64,000 bases of DNA, from assembly GCF_009377235.1 (NCBI RefSeq), contig NZ_VMNX01000010.1, forward strand, positions 18,470 through 82,469, written 5' to 3'. A program made the translations under genes and the position numbers. Positions 8,303 through 16,171 of the stretch are shown piece after piece. The DNA comes from Streptomyces acidicola. GTDB lineage: Bacteria > Actinomycetota > Actinomycetes > Streptomycetales > Streptomycetaceae. Below the pieces are notes generated by a model. The model worked only from the letters and a program-made list of their open reading frames with translations. It ran no database searches and had not been told where the DNA came from. How positions within the stretch are numbered: position 1 is the first letter of the stretch; every line of letters starts with the position of its first letter.

Positions 8303-8397
8303 GACGTGCACGCCCTGTCTGTGCTGGGCGGGGTGCCGGCCGGGCAGGTCCGCTACGACAACCTCGCCCCGGCCGTCAGCAAGATGATGGTCCACTG
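8303..8397 (+). mobile_element. IS21-family IstA transposase fragment
   Basis: The frame reads DVHALSVLGGVPAGQVRYDN then LAPAV. The HAL..FGGVP..-RYDNL-AV pattern is the DDE-domain region of IS21 IstA proteins. Only about 30 codons remain. Confidence 0.55.
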
Positions 8398-8576
8398 CGA
8401 TTTACCCATGAGGCCCCAGCGGGAGAAGCACGCCTCACAGTCCCGCCGCGAGCCCTCAAGCGACGTCACAACAAACTGACATCGAAAACTCGGCCAGATG
8501 GCGACTCCCCCAGTCACTTCGAAACGGCTGCCACAGTCACGCACATAACCAACTTACTGACCCTCGGCCGTGCGCG

Positions 8577-8681
8577 GCGATCGTGGATCGACTCACCTTC
8601 AACGCCACCCTCATCGAGACTGGAACCGAGTCCTACAGGCTCGCCCGCAGCAAAGCCAACCGGACCAAGCAGTCGAGCTGA
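8577..8681 (+). mobile_element. IS21-family IstB helper C-terminal fragment
   Basis: The frame reads AIVDRLTFNATLIETGTESY, then RLARSKA before TGA at 8679. A VDRLTFNA-IIETGTESYRL ending is characteristic of IstB ATPases. With the IstA scrap 180 bp upstream in the same orientation, this is the remainder of one internally deleted IS21 element. Confidence 0.72.
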
Positions 8682-8783
8682 CCAGGCTCACTTCGGCAGC
8701 GGCCGCACCCGCGATACCCGAGCATCGTCCGGCCCGTGAGACCTCAGCGACCGCCCCGGCGCCGACAGTTCACAACGATGGAG

Positions 8784-9452
8784 TCAATCACCTGCAGAAA
8801 AGCGCGTGGGCCTGCGCAACAGCCACTGCCAGAACGTTCGACGCGCGGGTCGCACCACCACCTTGCCGTGGGCCTTTTGGCCGACCAGTTCCACACGCAG
8901 CGTGACCGGCGTGTCCGGGGGCGTCCGCATACGGCGGTGTCTGAGCTTGCAGTGGACCAGGGTCAGGCCGTCAACATCGACCTCGACGCCCGGCCTCGTG
9001 ACCAGCGTCAGGCTCTTCCCCGCCATGGCCACATCGATCCGCAGGGTGTTCTGTGTGATCACCGCCTCGGTGAAGTCGAGCGTCACGTCACACCAGGTCA
9101 CCGCGAGCTCCAGCCGCTGCGGCAGCACCCAGCGGCCCGTCCGCTCGACCGCGCCGCTGAACACCTGCTCGATCCGGACGACGTCCTTGGGCTCTATGGC
9201 CGCTGCCGCAGTACCGTCCGCGGCGGTCGAGATGGCCGGCAGGTCGGCGGTGAGCACGGCCAGTTCGCTCAGAGTCCGCGCCGACAGGGCAGTTTCCAGA
9301 CGCTCGTCCAACTCGTCCGCGGTCAGCAGACCGTCCCCCGCCGCGATACGCAGCACATCCACCACCCGGTCGCGGTCCGCATGAGAGGCTCGCAGCTCGG
9401 GCGACGAGCCGGGGCCGGGGCGCTTCTCGGTGGGCGAAATCTCTCCCGACAT
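8784..9452 (-). CDS. DUF1707 / cell-wall-active-antibiotic-response-like protein
   Basis: 222 aa. Residues about 20-75 carry a DUF1707 unit (LRASHADRDRVVDVLRIAAG, DGLLTADELDERLETALSAR). The C-terminal half is beta-rich (VTWCDVTLDFTEAVI, LRIDVAMAGKSLTLV, GVEVDVDGLTLV), resembling the right-handed beta-helix (DUF2154-like) part of LiaF-type proteins. The family is common in actinomycetes and often envelope-linked. No transmembrane helix is visible, so it is probably cytoplasmic. The ATG at 9452 was chosen for the GGACGGAAG site 5 nt upstream. Confidence 0.75.
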   Translation of the reverse strand: MSGEISPTEKRPGPGSSPELRASHADRDRVVDVLRIAAGDGLLTADELDERLETALSARTLSELAVLTADLPAISTAADGTAAAAIEPKDVVRIEQVFSGAVERTGRWVLPQRLELAVTWCDVTLDFTEAVITQNTLRIDVAMAGKSLTLVTRPGVEVDVDGLTLVHCKLRHRRMRTPPDTPVTLRVELVGQKAHGKVVVRPARRTFWQWLLRRPTRFSAGD

Positions 9453-9663
9453 GCTTCCGTCCTGGTCCTGTCGAACGTCTTCGCGCGACGCAGGCAGCCG
9501 CGCAAGTAGCAGACTAACGCCATATCGCGACACAGCTCCCGGCTGGGCCCATCACGGAGAGGCGATGGTCAGCGGCGATTCACGGCATGCGGCACCCATC
9601 ATGCCGGGGCCTGGGTGCGGCAACAACCGCACCCCAGTGGTCAGTTGAACCCGCCCTCTGGGT

Positions 9664-9897
9664 GGCCTTGCCGGCCGCAACACTGCCCGTCCTGCGGTGG
9701 CGGCCGACGATCCTGCCTCAATTCTCACCGACCTCACCGGGACCAGCATCGGCAACGCGACGGACTGGACGAACGTGGTCAAGCGCAACATAACTGACCA
9801 CATCGCCTACCGGCGCAACGACAACGAAACTCCCCAATCCCTGGCAACGGGTGGTCCCCGGAGATTCAGGGAGCGGGGGACGAGGGCCCGAGGATGA
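9664..9897 (+). pseudogene. Tyrosine recombinase C-terminal fragment
   Basis: The frame reads LAGRNTARPAVAADDPASIL then TDLTGTSIGNATDW. The pattern LA-xN-A-x-A-AAD-PA-ILTDL-G-SI-AT-W resembles the tail of site-specific integrases of the Tn554-like groups common in Streptomyces. No start or catalytic residues are present. Homology is by pattern only and is tentative. Confidence 0.4.
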
Positions 9898-10669
9898 CAA
9901 TCGGAGCATTGGCTTTGGCGCGGGCGCGCTCCACAGCAGCATCGACTTCCTCACGGGTGAATTCCCTGTGCAAGCGTTCCCCGTGAGCGTCGGTGACGTC
10001 GATGACGATGCCGGTCCACTCCTCGGCGGGCGCTTCCGGCACATGCCCGAGCTGGTACTCGGCATTCCGAACGAGTTCCTCCGTCACCCGCACACCGGTC
10101 AGCCGCTCAGCAAGGGCGAAGACCGCCGCCTTGGAGTCGACGTGCGTCTCAGATGCGGCCTCTTCCTCTGAGAGGGCGAAACCGACCTCACGCATCACCG
10201 TGTTCAGGGCGTCGGGGGTACTGCCGTTTCTTGCCGTGGCCCCCTCGAAGGTGGTCCGGAGCTCTCCGTCCTCGTACCAATAGAAGAGGTGGATCGGTTT
10301 GCCTCCGTTGCTGCAGTGCATCACTGCGCGCCCGCCTGCCGACAAGGCCTCCAGAAAGCGTGGCTGCATCCCTACGCCGCCGTCGAAGTGCAGGACCAGT
10401 GTCCAGTCTTCGTCGGCGCCCAGCACGGTGAACGCACCGGAGATGAAGGACTCTTCCCAGTAGTCCGTCGCATCGAGTAGTTCGTCCTGCCGCTCGATCA
10501 ACGCGTCCACCCCTGTACACGTGCCCTGCGGCTCTGCCGCCATCACCCGCTGCACGTCCCCCGGCGTGACCCCCCGCACGAGGGTCAGGGTGTATCCGGT
10601 ATCGAGCGCGCAGCGGAACCACGATGACGAACGTATCCAGGCGTAGTCATGTGCGGTTACCGAAGCCAT
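9866..10669 (-). CDS. DUF6461 domain protein
   Basis: 267 aa starting MASVTAHDYAWIRSSSWF and continuing YTLTLVRGVTPGDVQRVM, the N-terminal signature of the DUF6461 family of Streptomyces. There follow a central tryptophan-rich beta region (DWTLVLHFDGG, VMHCSNGGKPIHLFYWYEDG), a charged linker and a C-terminal region of about 90 aa (VFALAERLTGV through REEVDAAVERA). Function is unknown; the family is frequent near conflict and toxin-immunity genes. The start at 10669 was chosen because the conserved N-terminus begins there. The frame remains open upstream without family similarity. Confidence 0.7.
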   Translation of the reverse strand: MASVTAHDYAWIRSSSWFRCALDTGYTLTLVRGVTPGDVQRVMAAEPQGTCTGVDALIERQDELLDATDYWEESFISGAFTVLGADEDWTLVLHFDGGVGMQPRFLEALSAGGRAVMHCSNGGKPIHLFYWYEDGELRTTFEGATARNGSTPDALNTVMREVGFALSEEEAASETHVDSKAAVFALAERLTGVRVTEELVRNAEYQLGHVPEAPAEEWTGIVIDVTDAHGERLHREFTREEVDAAVERARAKANAPIVILGPSSPAP

Positions 10670-10998
10670 GCAGCACAGTCTGCCTGCCACCGCTGACACG
10701 GACCCGTGAAGCAGGTTCGGTACTGCCGCAGCTCGTGCACATCTCGTGTCGGCTGCAACCTGTGGACGCCGCTCAAACCAACGCTCACTCGCCTCGCTTG
10801 CCTGCGCATGCACCGAGTCCAGCAGGAATACCGGATGCATGAAACAAGTGTGCTGCGCCAGTAGCACCCCCCACCCAGGGCCGATGCGACGCCTGCGAAA
10901 TGGGCTCGAGCCCAGCCCTGACACGGTCATGGCCCCGGTGCCCGGCCGTACACCGCCTGGCCGCTTGACCAACGAGATTCCCGAAGGAGAACTCGCCC
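10670..10998. other. Divergent intergenic region
   Basis: No gene was recognised. It must hold the promoters of the DUF6461 gene (minus) and of the Pycsar-effector-like fragment (plus), whose GAAGGAGA ribosome site lies at 10983-10990. Confidence 0.45.
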
Positions 10999-11172
10999 AT
11001 GACGACTTTCACGGCGCCGCCCTCCGTGATCGACAAGAACCTGGACACTGCCTGCGCCACGGTCGCCGGCGAGATCGAACGCACGGGCGGCAAGGCGTCC
11101 TTATTGCTCGCCTTCAACGGCGCCGTCCTTGCCGGTCTCGCGTCCGTCGCCGACGAGGACTGCCGCCTGTGA
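10999..11172 (+). pseudogene. Truncated Pycsar effector (PycTM)-like protein, N-terminal part
   Basis: A 57-codon frame starts MTTFTAPPSVIDKNLDTACA and continues TVAGEIERTGGKASLLLAFN, then GAVLAGLASVA before TGA. The pattern LxTA-x-E-I-RTD-KASLLLAFNGA at the start of a transmembrane helix is typical of PycTM-type effectors, which become membrane-disrupting when a cyclic pyrimidine nucleotide binds. Here TG replaces the usual TD, and the protein stops after the first helix instead of running to about 150-180 aa. GAAGGAGA lies 8 nt before the ATG. The breakpoint lies where a DUF6262-type recombination gene begins on the other strand. No cyclase gene is visible. Confidence 0.55.
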
Positions 11173-11413
11173 CCGAGTATCCGAACGGACATGGGGCGGG
11201 CTGCTGTCCAGCTTCCTGGGCGGCTTGGCGCTGACGGTCGAACTCGGCCTTGAGATGTGGGTAGGTGCGGTAGAGCGCCGCCCGCGGTACTCCTGCGAGG
11301 GTGCACAAGCTCTTGACGCCGCATTTCAGCCCATCGAGAACCGGACCAGCGAGGAGTTGCCGCGTCACGTTCCGAATCCTGGCCGCGGGTTCCGCTTGGG
11401 GGTTGTGCATCAT
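11114..11413 (-). CDS. DUF6262-like small protein of a Tn554-like recombinase unit
   Basis: 99 aa. The start MMHNPQAEPAARIRNVTRQL and the helix-turn-helix-like VKSLCTLAGVPRAALYRTYP followed by LKAEFDRQRQAAQEAG match small DUF6262/TnpC-type proteins that accompany tyrosine recombinases. The last 20-25 residues are Arg-rich, run antiparallel to the Pycsar fragment and are probably read-through past a breakpoint. The ATG overlaps the stop of an upstream recombinase fragment (ATGATGA), as expected for the coupled unit. Probably non-functional without the recombinase. Confidence 0.55.
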   Translation of the reverse strand: MMHNPQAEPAARIRNVTRQLLAGPVLDGLKCGVKSLCTLAGVPRAALYRTYPHLKAEFDRQRQAAQEAGQQPAPCPFGYSVTGGSPRRRRTRDRQGRRR

Positions 11414-11540
11414 GATCGCGGCTCCTCGTCAGGGTGGCGGGCAGCGTCAATATCGGCGACGACGCGAGTGGCACGGTCGAACGCGACCTGAGCTCGGGCC
11501 CGTTCAGGCTTGCATGAGGCCGCCTCGCGGCGAGACCTGG
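11410..11540 (-). pseudogene. Recombinase C-terminal fragment upstream of the DUF6262 gene
   Basis: The frame reads KPERARAQVAFDRATRVVAD then IDAARHPDEEPRS before a TGA that overlaps the DUF6262 start. The position and helical tail suit the last gene of a Tn554-like recombinase set. Upstream sequence no longer looks like a recombinase. Tentative. Confidence 0.4.
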
Positions 11541-11849
11541 TAGGCGGGTGCTTGGGGCCGCCGCGGGTGAAGCGGCGCAGGACCTGCTCGGCTCCGTCTG
11601 GGGCGGGCCGTCGTCCGCAGCAGGTCGTCGCGGCACTCCATCGCCTGGTGGCCCACCTCTGCCAGAACCCAGAGGCCCGCCTGCCGGACTTCTATGGGGT
11701 GGGGGCAACCGTCCGGCTTGTCGGCTGGCGAAGAAGGCAGTCGGTCGCAAGGTCTCGCTGAGCTGGCGCAGGCGACCCCCTGGACGTCTGCTGATGCGCG
11801 ACCTGGGTGCAGGGGACTCGGGCTCTAGCTTGATCAGGTGATCGCCGCA
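11541..11849. other. Stretch without a recognisable gene
   Basis: A plus-strand frame contains QQVVAALHRLVAHLCQNPEA, which looks protein-like, but there is no start or family. Probably relic DNA. Confidence 0.4.
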
Positions 11850-12620
11850 CTACCGCAGCGCCATCGCTGTGGCCACGAACATCGGCAGTGCCAGGAAGAG
11901 CCGGTCGGCCTCTGCCCGCGCATGTTGCTCAGCAATCCAGCTTTCCGTTTGCTCAGGTGTGATGGCGCCGGTGGAGCAGGCTCCTTCGGCCAGCCCGGTG
12001 AGCAATGGCAACATCACCGGTCCGGTGAACACACCGGTATGCACATCGACCGTCACCTCGCCAAAGCCCGCGTCCAGGAGCAGGTTTCGGTACCGGCGGG
12101 CGGCGCGCGGGCCAGCGGTCAGGTCCGCGCGAGCGTGGACGATCCTGCGAGTGAGGGCCGCATCGTCGGAGTCGATGACGAACGTGTCCCAGTCCTGGCC
12201 CACCAGAACGACCCGTCCACCGGGCGCAAGAACCCTGCGCGCTTCTGCCAGTGCCCGCTCCGGCTCGCCCAGTTCATGGAACACCTTGTCGGCCCGGTAG
12301 CCGTCCATCGAGGAGTCGGTCAACGGCAGTTCGTACGCCCCCGCGTTGCGGAAGTCCGACTCGGGCCATCGAGTGCGGGCGACCGCGATCATCCGCTCGC
12401 TCGGGTCTACACCGACAGCCTTCATGCCCCGGTTGGCCAGTTCCGCCACGGCCCGTCCAGCGCCGCAGCCCACATCCACTACGGACTTCCCGGATTCGGC
12501 GCCGAGCAGGTCGTAGGACAGCGAGCGCAGTTCATTGGCACCCGGCAGCCGGTCGGCGGCGTCGAGCAGCGCGATGAGGTCGTCCGTCGGCTGCGGTGTC
12601 TGATCCGTTTTCTTGGTCAT
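11850..12620 (-). CDS. Class I SAM-dependent methyltransferase
   Basis: 256 aa. The SAM-binding motif VVDVGCGAGRAVAELANRG lies at about 50-68, followed by VGVDPSERMIAVAR (acidic end of strand 2), YELPLTDSSMDG (motif II) and LAPGGRVVLVGQDWDTFV (post motif III). The layout fits small-molecule methyltransferases of the Methyltransf_11 type; the substrate is unknown. The ATG at 12620 has no Shine-Dalgarno but lies about 7 nt after a possible -10 hexamer, so the mRNA may be leaderless. It diverges from a MerR gene that probably controls it. Confidence 0.82.
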   Translation of the reverse strand: MTKKTDQTPQPTDDLIALLDAADRLPGANELRSLSYDLLGAESGKSVVDVGCGAGRAVAELANRGMKAVGVDPSERMIAVARTRWPESDFRNAGAYELPLTDSSMDGYRADKVFHELGEPERALAEARRVLAPGGRVVLVGQDWDTFVIDSDDAALTRRIVHARADLTAGPRAARRYRNLLLDAGFGEVTVDVHTGVFTGPVMLPLLTGLAEGACSTGAITPEQTESWIAEQHARAEADRLFLALPMFVATAMALR

Positions 12621-12634
12621 GAGGACCAGGCTGC

Positions 12635-12656
12635 GACTTAATGTCAGCATGAAGTC
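12635..12656. promoter_or_regulatory. MerR-type operator/promoter between methyltransferase and MerR genes
   Basis: The inverted repeat GACTTAATG-TCAG-CATGAAGTC has one mismatch per arm. On the minus strand it lies between a TTGACT hexamer (12658-12653) and CAGCCT (12633-12628), 19 bp apart. That over-long spacer filled by a palindrome is the usual design of MerR-activated promoters. The -10 is poor, so this remains an inference. Confidence 0.5.
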
Positions 12657-12696
12657 AAGCGAGCACAGGATGCCCGTTGACGAGGAGCGCCGGTCG

Positions 12697-13101
12697 ATGA
12701 CCATCGGCGCCCTCGCCGAACGTTTCGGTCTGGCCACGCACGTCCTGCGTCACTGGGAAGCGATGGGGCTGCTCACGCCCGCCCGCGACGCCGCAGGCCG
12801 CCGCCGCTATGGGAACGCCGACCTCACACGCGTCGCCGTCATCCTGCGCGCCAAGGAGGCAGGACTCTCCCTCGACACCGTTCGTTCCCTGGCCGCGACC
12901 ACCGATCCCGCCACGCGCAGGGACATCCTGCGCGAAGAGGCCCAGGCCCTTCGCTCCCGCATCGCGGCCGCGCAGACATCCCTCGAACTCATCGAATGCG
13001 CCCTCGGCTGCGACCACGAGGACTTCACCCAGTGCGCCCATTTCCACCGGATGGTGGCAGACCGCATCGGCACGGACGCTACTGTCCACATCCCTGTCTG
13101 A
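12697..13101 (+). CDS. MerR family transcriptional regulator
   Basis: 134 aa. The winged HTH MTIGALAERFGLATHVLRHW, then EAMGLLTPARDAAGRRRYGN, is canonical for MerR. The coiled-coil helix (about 75-105) is followed by CALGCDHEDFTQCAHFHRMV, a Cys/His-rich effector tail that could bind metal. An ATG at 12697 with GAGGAG 8 nt upstream was preferred. ATGs at 12649 and 12670 keep the frame, but the first lies inside the operator palindrome. It faces the methyltransferase gene across the shared operator. Confidence 0.82.
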   Translation: MTIGALAERFGLATHVLRHWEAMGLLTPARDAAGRRRYGNADLTRVAVILRAKEAGLSLDTVRSLAATTDPATRRDILREEAQALRSRIAAAQTSLELIECALGCDHEDFTQCAHFHRMVADRIGTDATVHIPV

Positions 13102-13170
13102 CACAAACCCACCCGACACCGGGGCCGGCCCCACGGAACCCGCCCCGGACCGGTGCTAAAAGATTGTTGT

Positions 13171-13722
13171 ATGTGGGTTCAGCGAGTGCTCGAACTGACC
13201 ACGTGGGAGCCACTCAGGATCTCCGTCGACTGGGCAGCGATCGAGGGAGAGCTGGGGGTTCCGCTGCCGGCGGACTACAAGGAGCTCTACGAGGCGTTCG
13301 GCGGTGGCGTCTTCAGCGATTCCGTCTACTTTCTGGGGCGCGACGAGGGCGTCTCATTCGACTTCCTGACACAGTGGCGGGTCTCCCTGTCGGTCGACCA
13401 GGACAGCAAGCTCGGAGACGTCTCCGCCGTCGATCCCTATGCGATCTACGCGCCGGGCGGCAAGGGGCTGGTTGAGTGGGGCTCCACCGAGTGGGCCGAC
13501 GAGTACTGCTGGCTGATCGATGCCGAGCGGCCGGGCGATTACCCCCTCCTCGCACGGTCCCATGACGGCGGCGCATGGGACCGGTACGACATGTCCGCCT
13601 CTGAGTTCCTCTACCGCGTCCTTGCCGATGCCGATTTTCAACCTTTCGGGATCGCGCAGTACGACCTCGGCACGACGTTCAAGCCCGGCTCCGGCGACCC
13701 CTTCGACGGCCAGCCACTCTGA
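13171..13722 (+). CDS. SMI1/KNR4 family protein
   Basis: 183 aa with SMI1/KNR4 (SUKH) signatures: DWAAIEGELGVPLPADYKEL then YEAFGGGVFSDSVYFLG near the N-terminus, a central aromatic stretch and LLARSHDGGAWDRYDMSASE. The family includes many immunity proteins against nuclease or ADP-ribosylating toxins, but orphan members are common in Streptomyces. No toxin gene lies next to it. The start is uncertain: ATG 13171 has no clear ribosome site and a GTG lies at 13153. Confidence 0.75.
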   Translation: MWVQRVLELTTWEPLRISVDWAAIEGELGVPLPADYKELYEAFGGGVFSDSVYFLGRDEGVSFDFLTQWRVSLSVDQDSKLGDVSAVDPYAIYAPGGKGLVEWGSTEWADEYCWLIDAERPGDYPLLARSHDGGAWDRYDMSASEFLYRVLADADFQPFGIAQYDLGTTFKPGSGDPFDGQPL

Positions 13723-13738
13723 CGAGAGGCTGGCCGTC
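13705..13738 (+). terminator. Strong hairpin at the end of the SMI1/KNR4 gene
   Basis: GACGGCCAGCC pairs perfectly with GGCTGGCCGTC (11-bp stem, 12-nt loop). The stem overlaps the last codons and the stop at 13720-13722. No U-tract follows, as is common in Streptomyces. Confidence 0.6.
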
Positions 13739-14029
13739 CCACGTTCGTGGACACGACAGTGCCGTCGTTTCTCATCGAGATCCGTGAGCCGGCTGATTAC
13801 CAACTGCCTCCGGAACCGGTCGCCAAACGCTGTTCCTAGAGATCAACGAAGCCACCGCCCTCTCACAATTCCGCGACGTACTCGAAGGCACCCTGTCAGG
13901 TACCGGCGTCCAGAGCTGAAAGCGTGCAGGTGCTCACCCCACCCTGAGCATCACGGTTGCACAGCTCGACAAGCCGCCCGAGTGAGGCCCGGCACATGGC
14001 TGCGCATATGAGGGCTCCAGTCGGCGGGC
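13739..14029. other. Short gap with a possible coding scrap
   Basis: The plus frame GRQTLFLEINEATALSQFRD, running to a TGA at 13917, looks protein-like but has no start. Nothing else was recognised. Confidence 0.35.
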
Positions 14030-14191
14030 GGCCGGGCCGAGGCGACGCTCCGGGTCGGCTTCCCCGTCGTACGGGCGCAGCTCACCGACCTGCTGGAGCT
14101 GCCGCTGCGCGAGGTGGCGGCCGACGGGCGCGGTCTCGTGCTGACGCTGCGGCCGTTCCAGATCCTGACCGTGCGACTGACCCCGGCATGA
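14030..14191 (+). pseudogene. Alpha-mannosidase (GH38) C-terminal fragment
   Basis: The frame RAEATLRVGFPVVRAQLTDL, then LELPLREVAADGRGLVLTLR and PFQILTVRLTP before TGA, matches the ending of bacterial GH38 alpha-mannosidases (LRPFQILTLRL tail). The rest of the roughly 1000-residue enzyme is missing. Confidence 0.6.
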
Positions 14192-14215
14192 GCGGACGTC
14201 CTGCCCGGGACCGGT

Positions 14216-15958
14216 TCAGGGGCGGGGCACGTTCCGCAGGTTGGAGCGGGCCATCTGGACCATCCGGCCGACTCCGCCGTCCAGCACGATCTTGCTGGCG
14301 GAGAGCGCGAAGCCGGTCACCATCTCCGCGCTGATCTTCGGCGGGATGGAGAGCGCGTTGGGGTCGGTGACGACGTCGACGAGGGCCGGGCCCTTGTGCT
14401 TGAAGGCGTCCTTGAGGGCGCTTTCGAGCTGCTTGGGCTTCTCCACCCGTACGCCGTGAGCCCCGGCGGCCCGCGCGATCGCCGCGAAGTCCGGGTTCTT
14501 GTTGGTCGTGCCGAACGACGGCAGGCCGGCGACCAGCATCTCCAGCTCCACCATGCCGAGTGAGGAGTTGTTGAACAGTACGACCTTCACCGGCAGGTCG
14601 TACTGCACCAGGGTGAGGAAGTCGCCCATCAGCATGCTGAATCCGCCGTCGCCGGACATCGACACGACCTGCCGGTTCCGGTCGATGAACTGGGCGCCGA
14701 TGGCCTGCGGCAGCGCGTTGGCCATCGAGCCATGGCTGAACGAACCGATGACGCGGCGTTTGCCGTTGGGCGAGAGGTAGCGGGCGGCCCACACATTGCA
14801 CATACCGGTGTCGACGGTGAAGACGGCGTCGTCGTCCGCCAGCTCGTCCAGCACCGCGGCGACGTACTCCGGGTGGATCGGGATGTGCTTCTCGACATTG
14901 CGGGTGTAGGCCTTGACCACGCCTTCCAGCGCGTCGGCATGCTTCTTCAGCATCCGGTCGAGGAACTTGCGGTCGGTCTTGGCCTTGACCCGGGGGGTCA
15001 GACAGCGCAGCGTCTCGCGCACATCGCCCCAGACCGCGAGATCGAGCTTGGAGCGGCGGCCGAGGTGCTCGGGGCGCACATCGACCTGGACGATCTTCAC
15101 ATCGGTGGGCAGGAAGGCGTTGTACGGGAAGTCGGTGCCGAGCAGGATGAGGAGATCGCACTCGTGGGTCGCCTCGTAGGCGGCGCCGTAGCCGAGCAGT
15201 CCGCTCATGCCGACGTCGTACGGGTTGTCGTACTGGATCCATTCCTTGCCGCGCAGCGCGTGTCCGACCGGGGACTTCACCCGCTCGGCGAACTCCATCA
15301 CCTCGGCGTGGGCCCCCGCCGTGCCGCTGCCGCAGAACAAAGTCACACGTTTCGCCTCGTCGACCATCCGGCAGAGCTTGTCGATCTCCTCGTCACCCGG
15401 ACGTACCGTCGGCCGCGAGGTGACCAGGGCGTGTTCGATCGACTTCTCCGGGGCCGGCTGCGATGCGATGTCACCCGGCATCGAGACGACACTGACGCCG
15501 CCCTGTCCGATCGCGTGCTGAATGGCCGTCTGGAGCAGCCGAGGCATCTGACGCGGGTTGGAGATCATCTCGTTGTAGTGGCTGCACTCCTGGAAGAGCA
15601 GCTCCGGATGGGTCTCCTGGAAGTAGCCGAGACCGATCTCGCTCGAAGGAATGTGCGAGGCGAGCGCGAGAACGGGTGCCATGGAGCGGTGGGCGTCGTA
15701 GAGGCCGTTGATGAGGTGCAGGTTGCCGGGCCCGCAGGATCCTGCGCAGGCCGCCAGCGAGCCGGTGACCTGGGCCTCTGCTCCGGCGGCGAACGCGGCG
15801 GTCTCCTCGTGCCTGACCTGGATCCAGTCGATCGCCGCATTGCGGCGGATGGCGTCGACGACCGGGTTGAGGCTGTCACCGACGACGCCGTACACACGTT
15901 TGACCCCCGCCCGCGCGAGGATGTCGACGAACTGCTCCGACACGTTCTGCTTGGCCAT
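14216..15958 (-). CDS. poxB: Pyruvate dehydrogenase (quinone) / pyruvate oxidase
   Basis: 580 aa, normal length for PoxB. The N-terminal TPP-PYR domain (VKRVYGVVGDSLNPVVDAIR, catalytic Glu in VRHEETAAFAAGAEAQ), a central FAD-type Rossmann domain (LLILLGTDFPYNAF) and a C-terminal TPP-PP domain (VSMSGDGGFSMLMGD with LFNNSSLGM) are in order. It decarboxylates pyruvate to acetate and CO2, passing electrons to the membrane quinone pool. Actinomycete members are peripheral membrane flavoproteins. AAAGG precedes the ATG by 10 nt. It appears to be a single-gene unit. Confidence 0.9.
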   Translation of the reverse strand: MAKQNVSEQFVDILARAGVKRVYGVVGDSLNPVVDAIRRNAAIDWIQVRHEETAAFAAGAEAQVTGSLAACAGSCGPGNLHLINGLYDAHRSMAPVLALASHIPSSEIGLGYFQETHPELLFQECSHYNEMISNPRQMPRLLQTAIQHAIGQGGVSVVSMPGDIASQPAPEKSIEHALVTSRPTVRPGDEEIDKLCRMVDEAKRVTLFCGSGTAGAHAEVMEFAERVKSPVGHALRGKEWIQYDNPYDVGMSGLLGYGAAYEATHECDLLILLGTDFPYNAFLPTDVKIVQVDVRPEHLGRRSKLDLAVWGDVRETLRCLTPRVKAKTDRKFLDRMLKKHADALEGVVKAYTRNVEKHIPIHPEYVAAVLDELADDDAVFTVDTGMCNVWAARYLSPNGKRRVIGSFSHGSMANALPQAIGAQFIDRNRQVVSMSGDGGFSMLMGDFLTLVQYDLPVKVVLFNNSSLGMVELEMLVAGLPSFGTTNKNPDFAAIARAAGAHGVRVEKPKQLESALKDAFKHKGPALVDVVTDPNALSIPPKISAEMVTGFALSASKIVLDGGVGRMVQMARSNLRNVPRP

Positions 15959-16171
15959 GAGTGCGTACCCTTTCCGCGCTTCGGCTTCCGGACTCCGCAT
16001 CCATCAACCCACGGCGCGCGCGGTTACGCCTTCCAGACGCCGACACTCGCAGTTGCGCCGCCTTCGCCCGGCCGGGGCCGGCCCCAGGCTGCCCCGGCTG
16101 GTCGCGGGGCGCCGGGACGGCGACGGGTGCCGGCATCCCGCTCGGGCCCAGCAACAGCGGGCCTCATCCGC

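Noticed and set aside
10999..13722. Intact Pycsar or toxin-immunity island
   Set aside because: No cyclase gene was found, the effector is truncated, and the SMI1/KNR4 gene has no toxin partner nearby.
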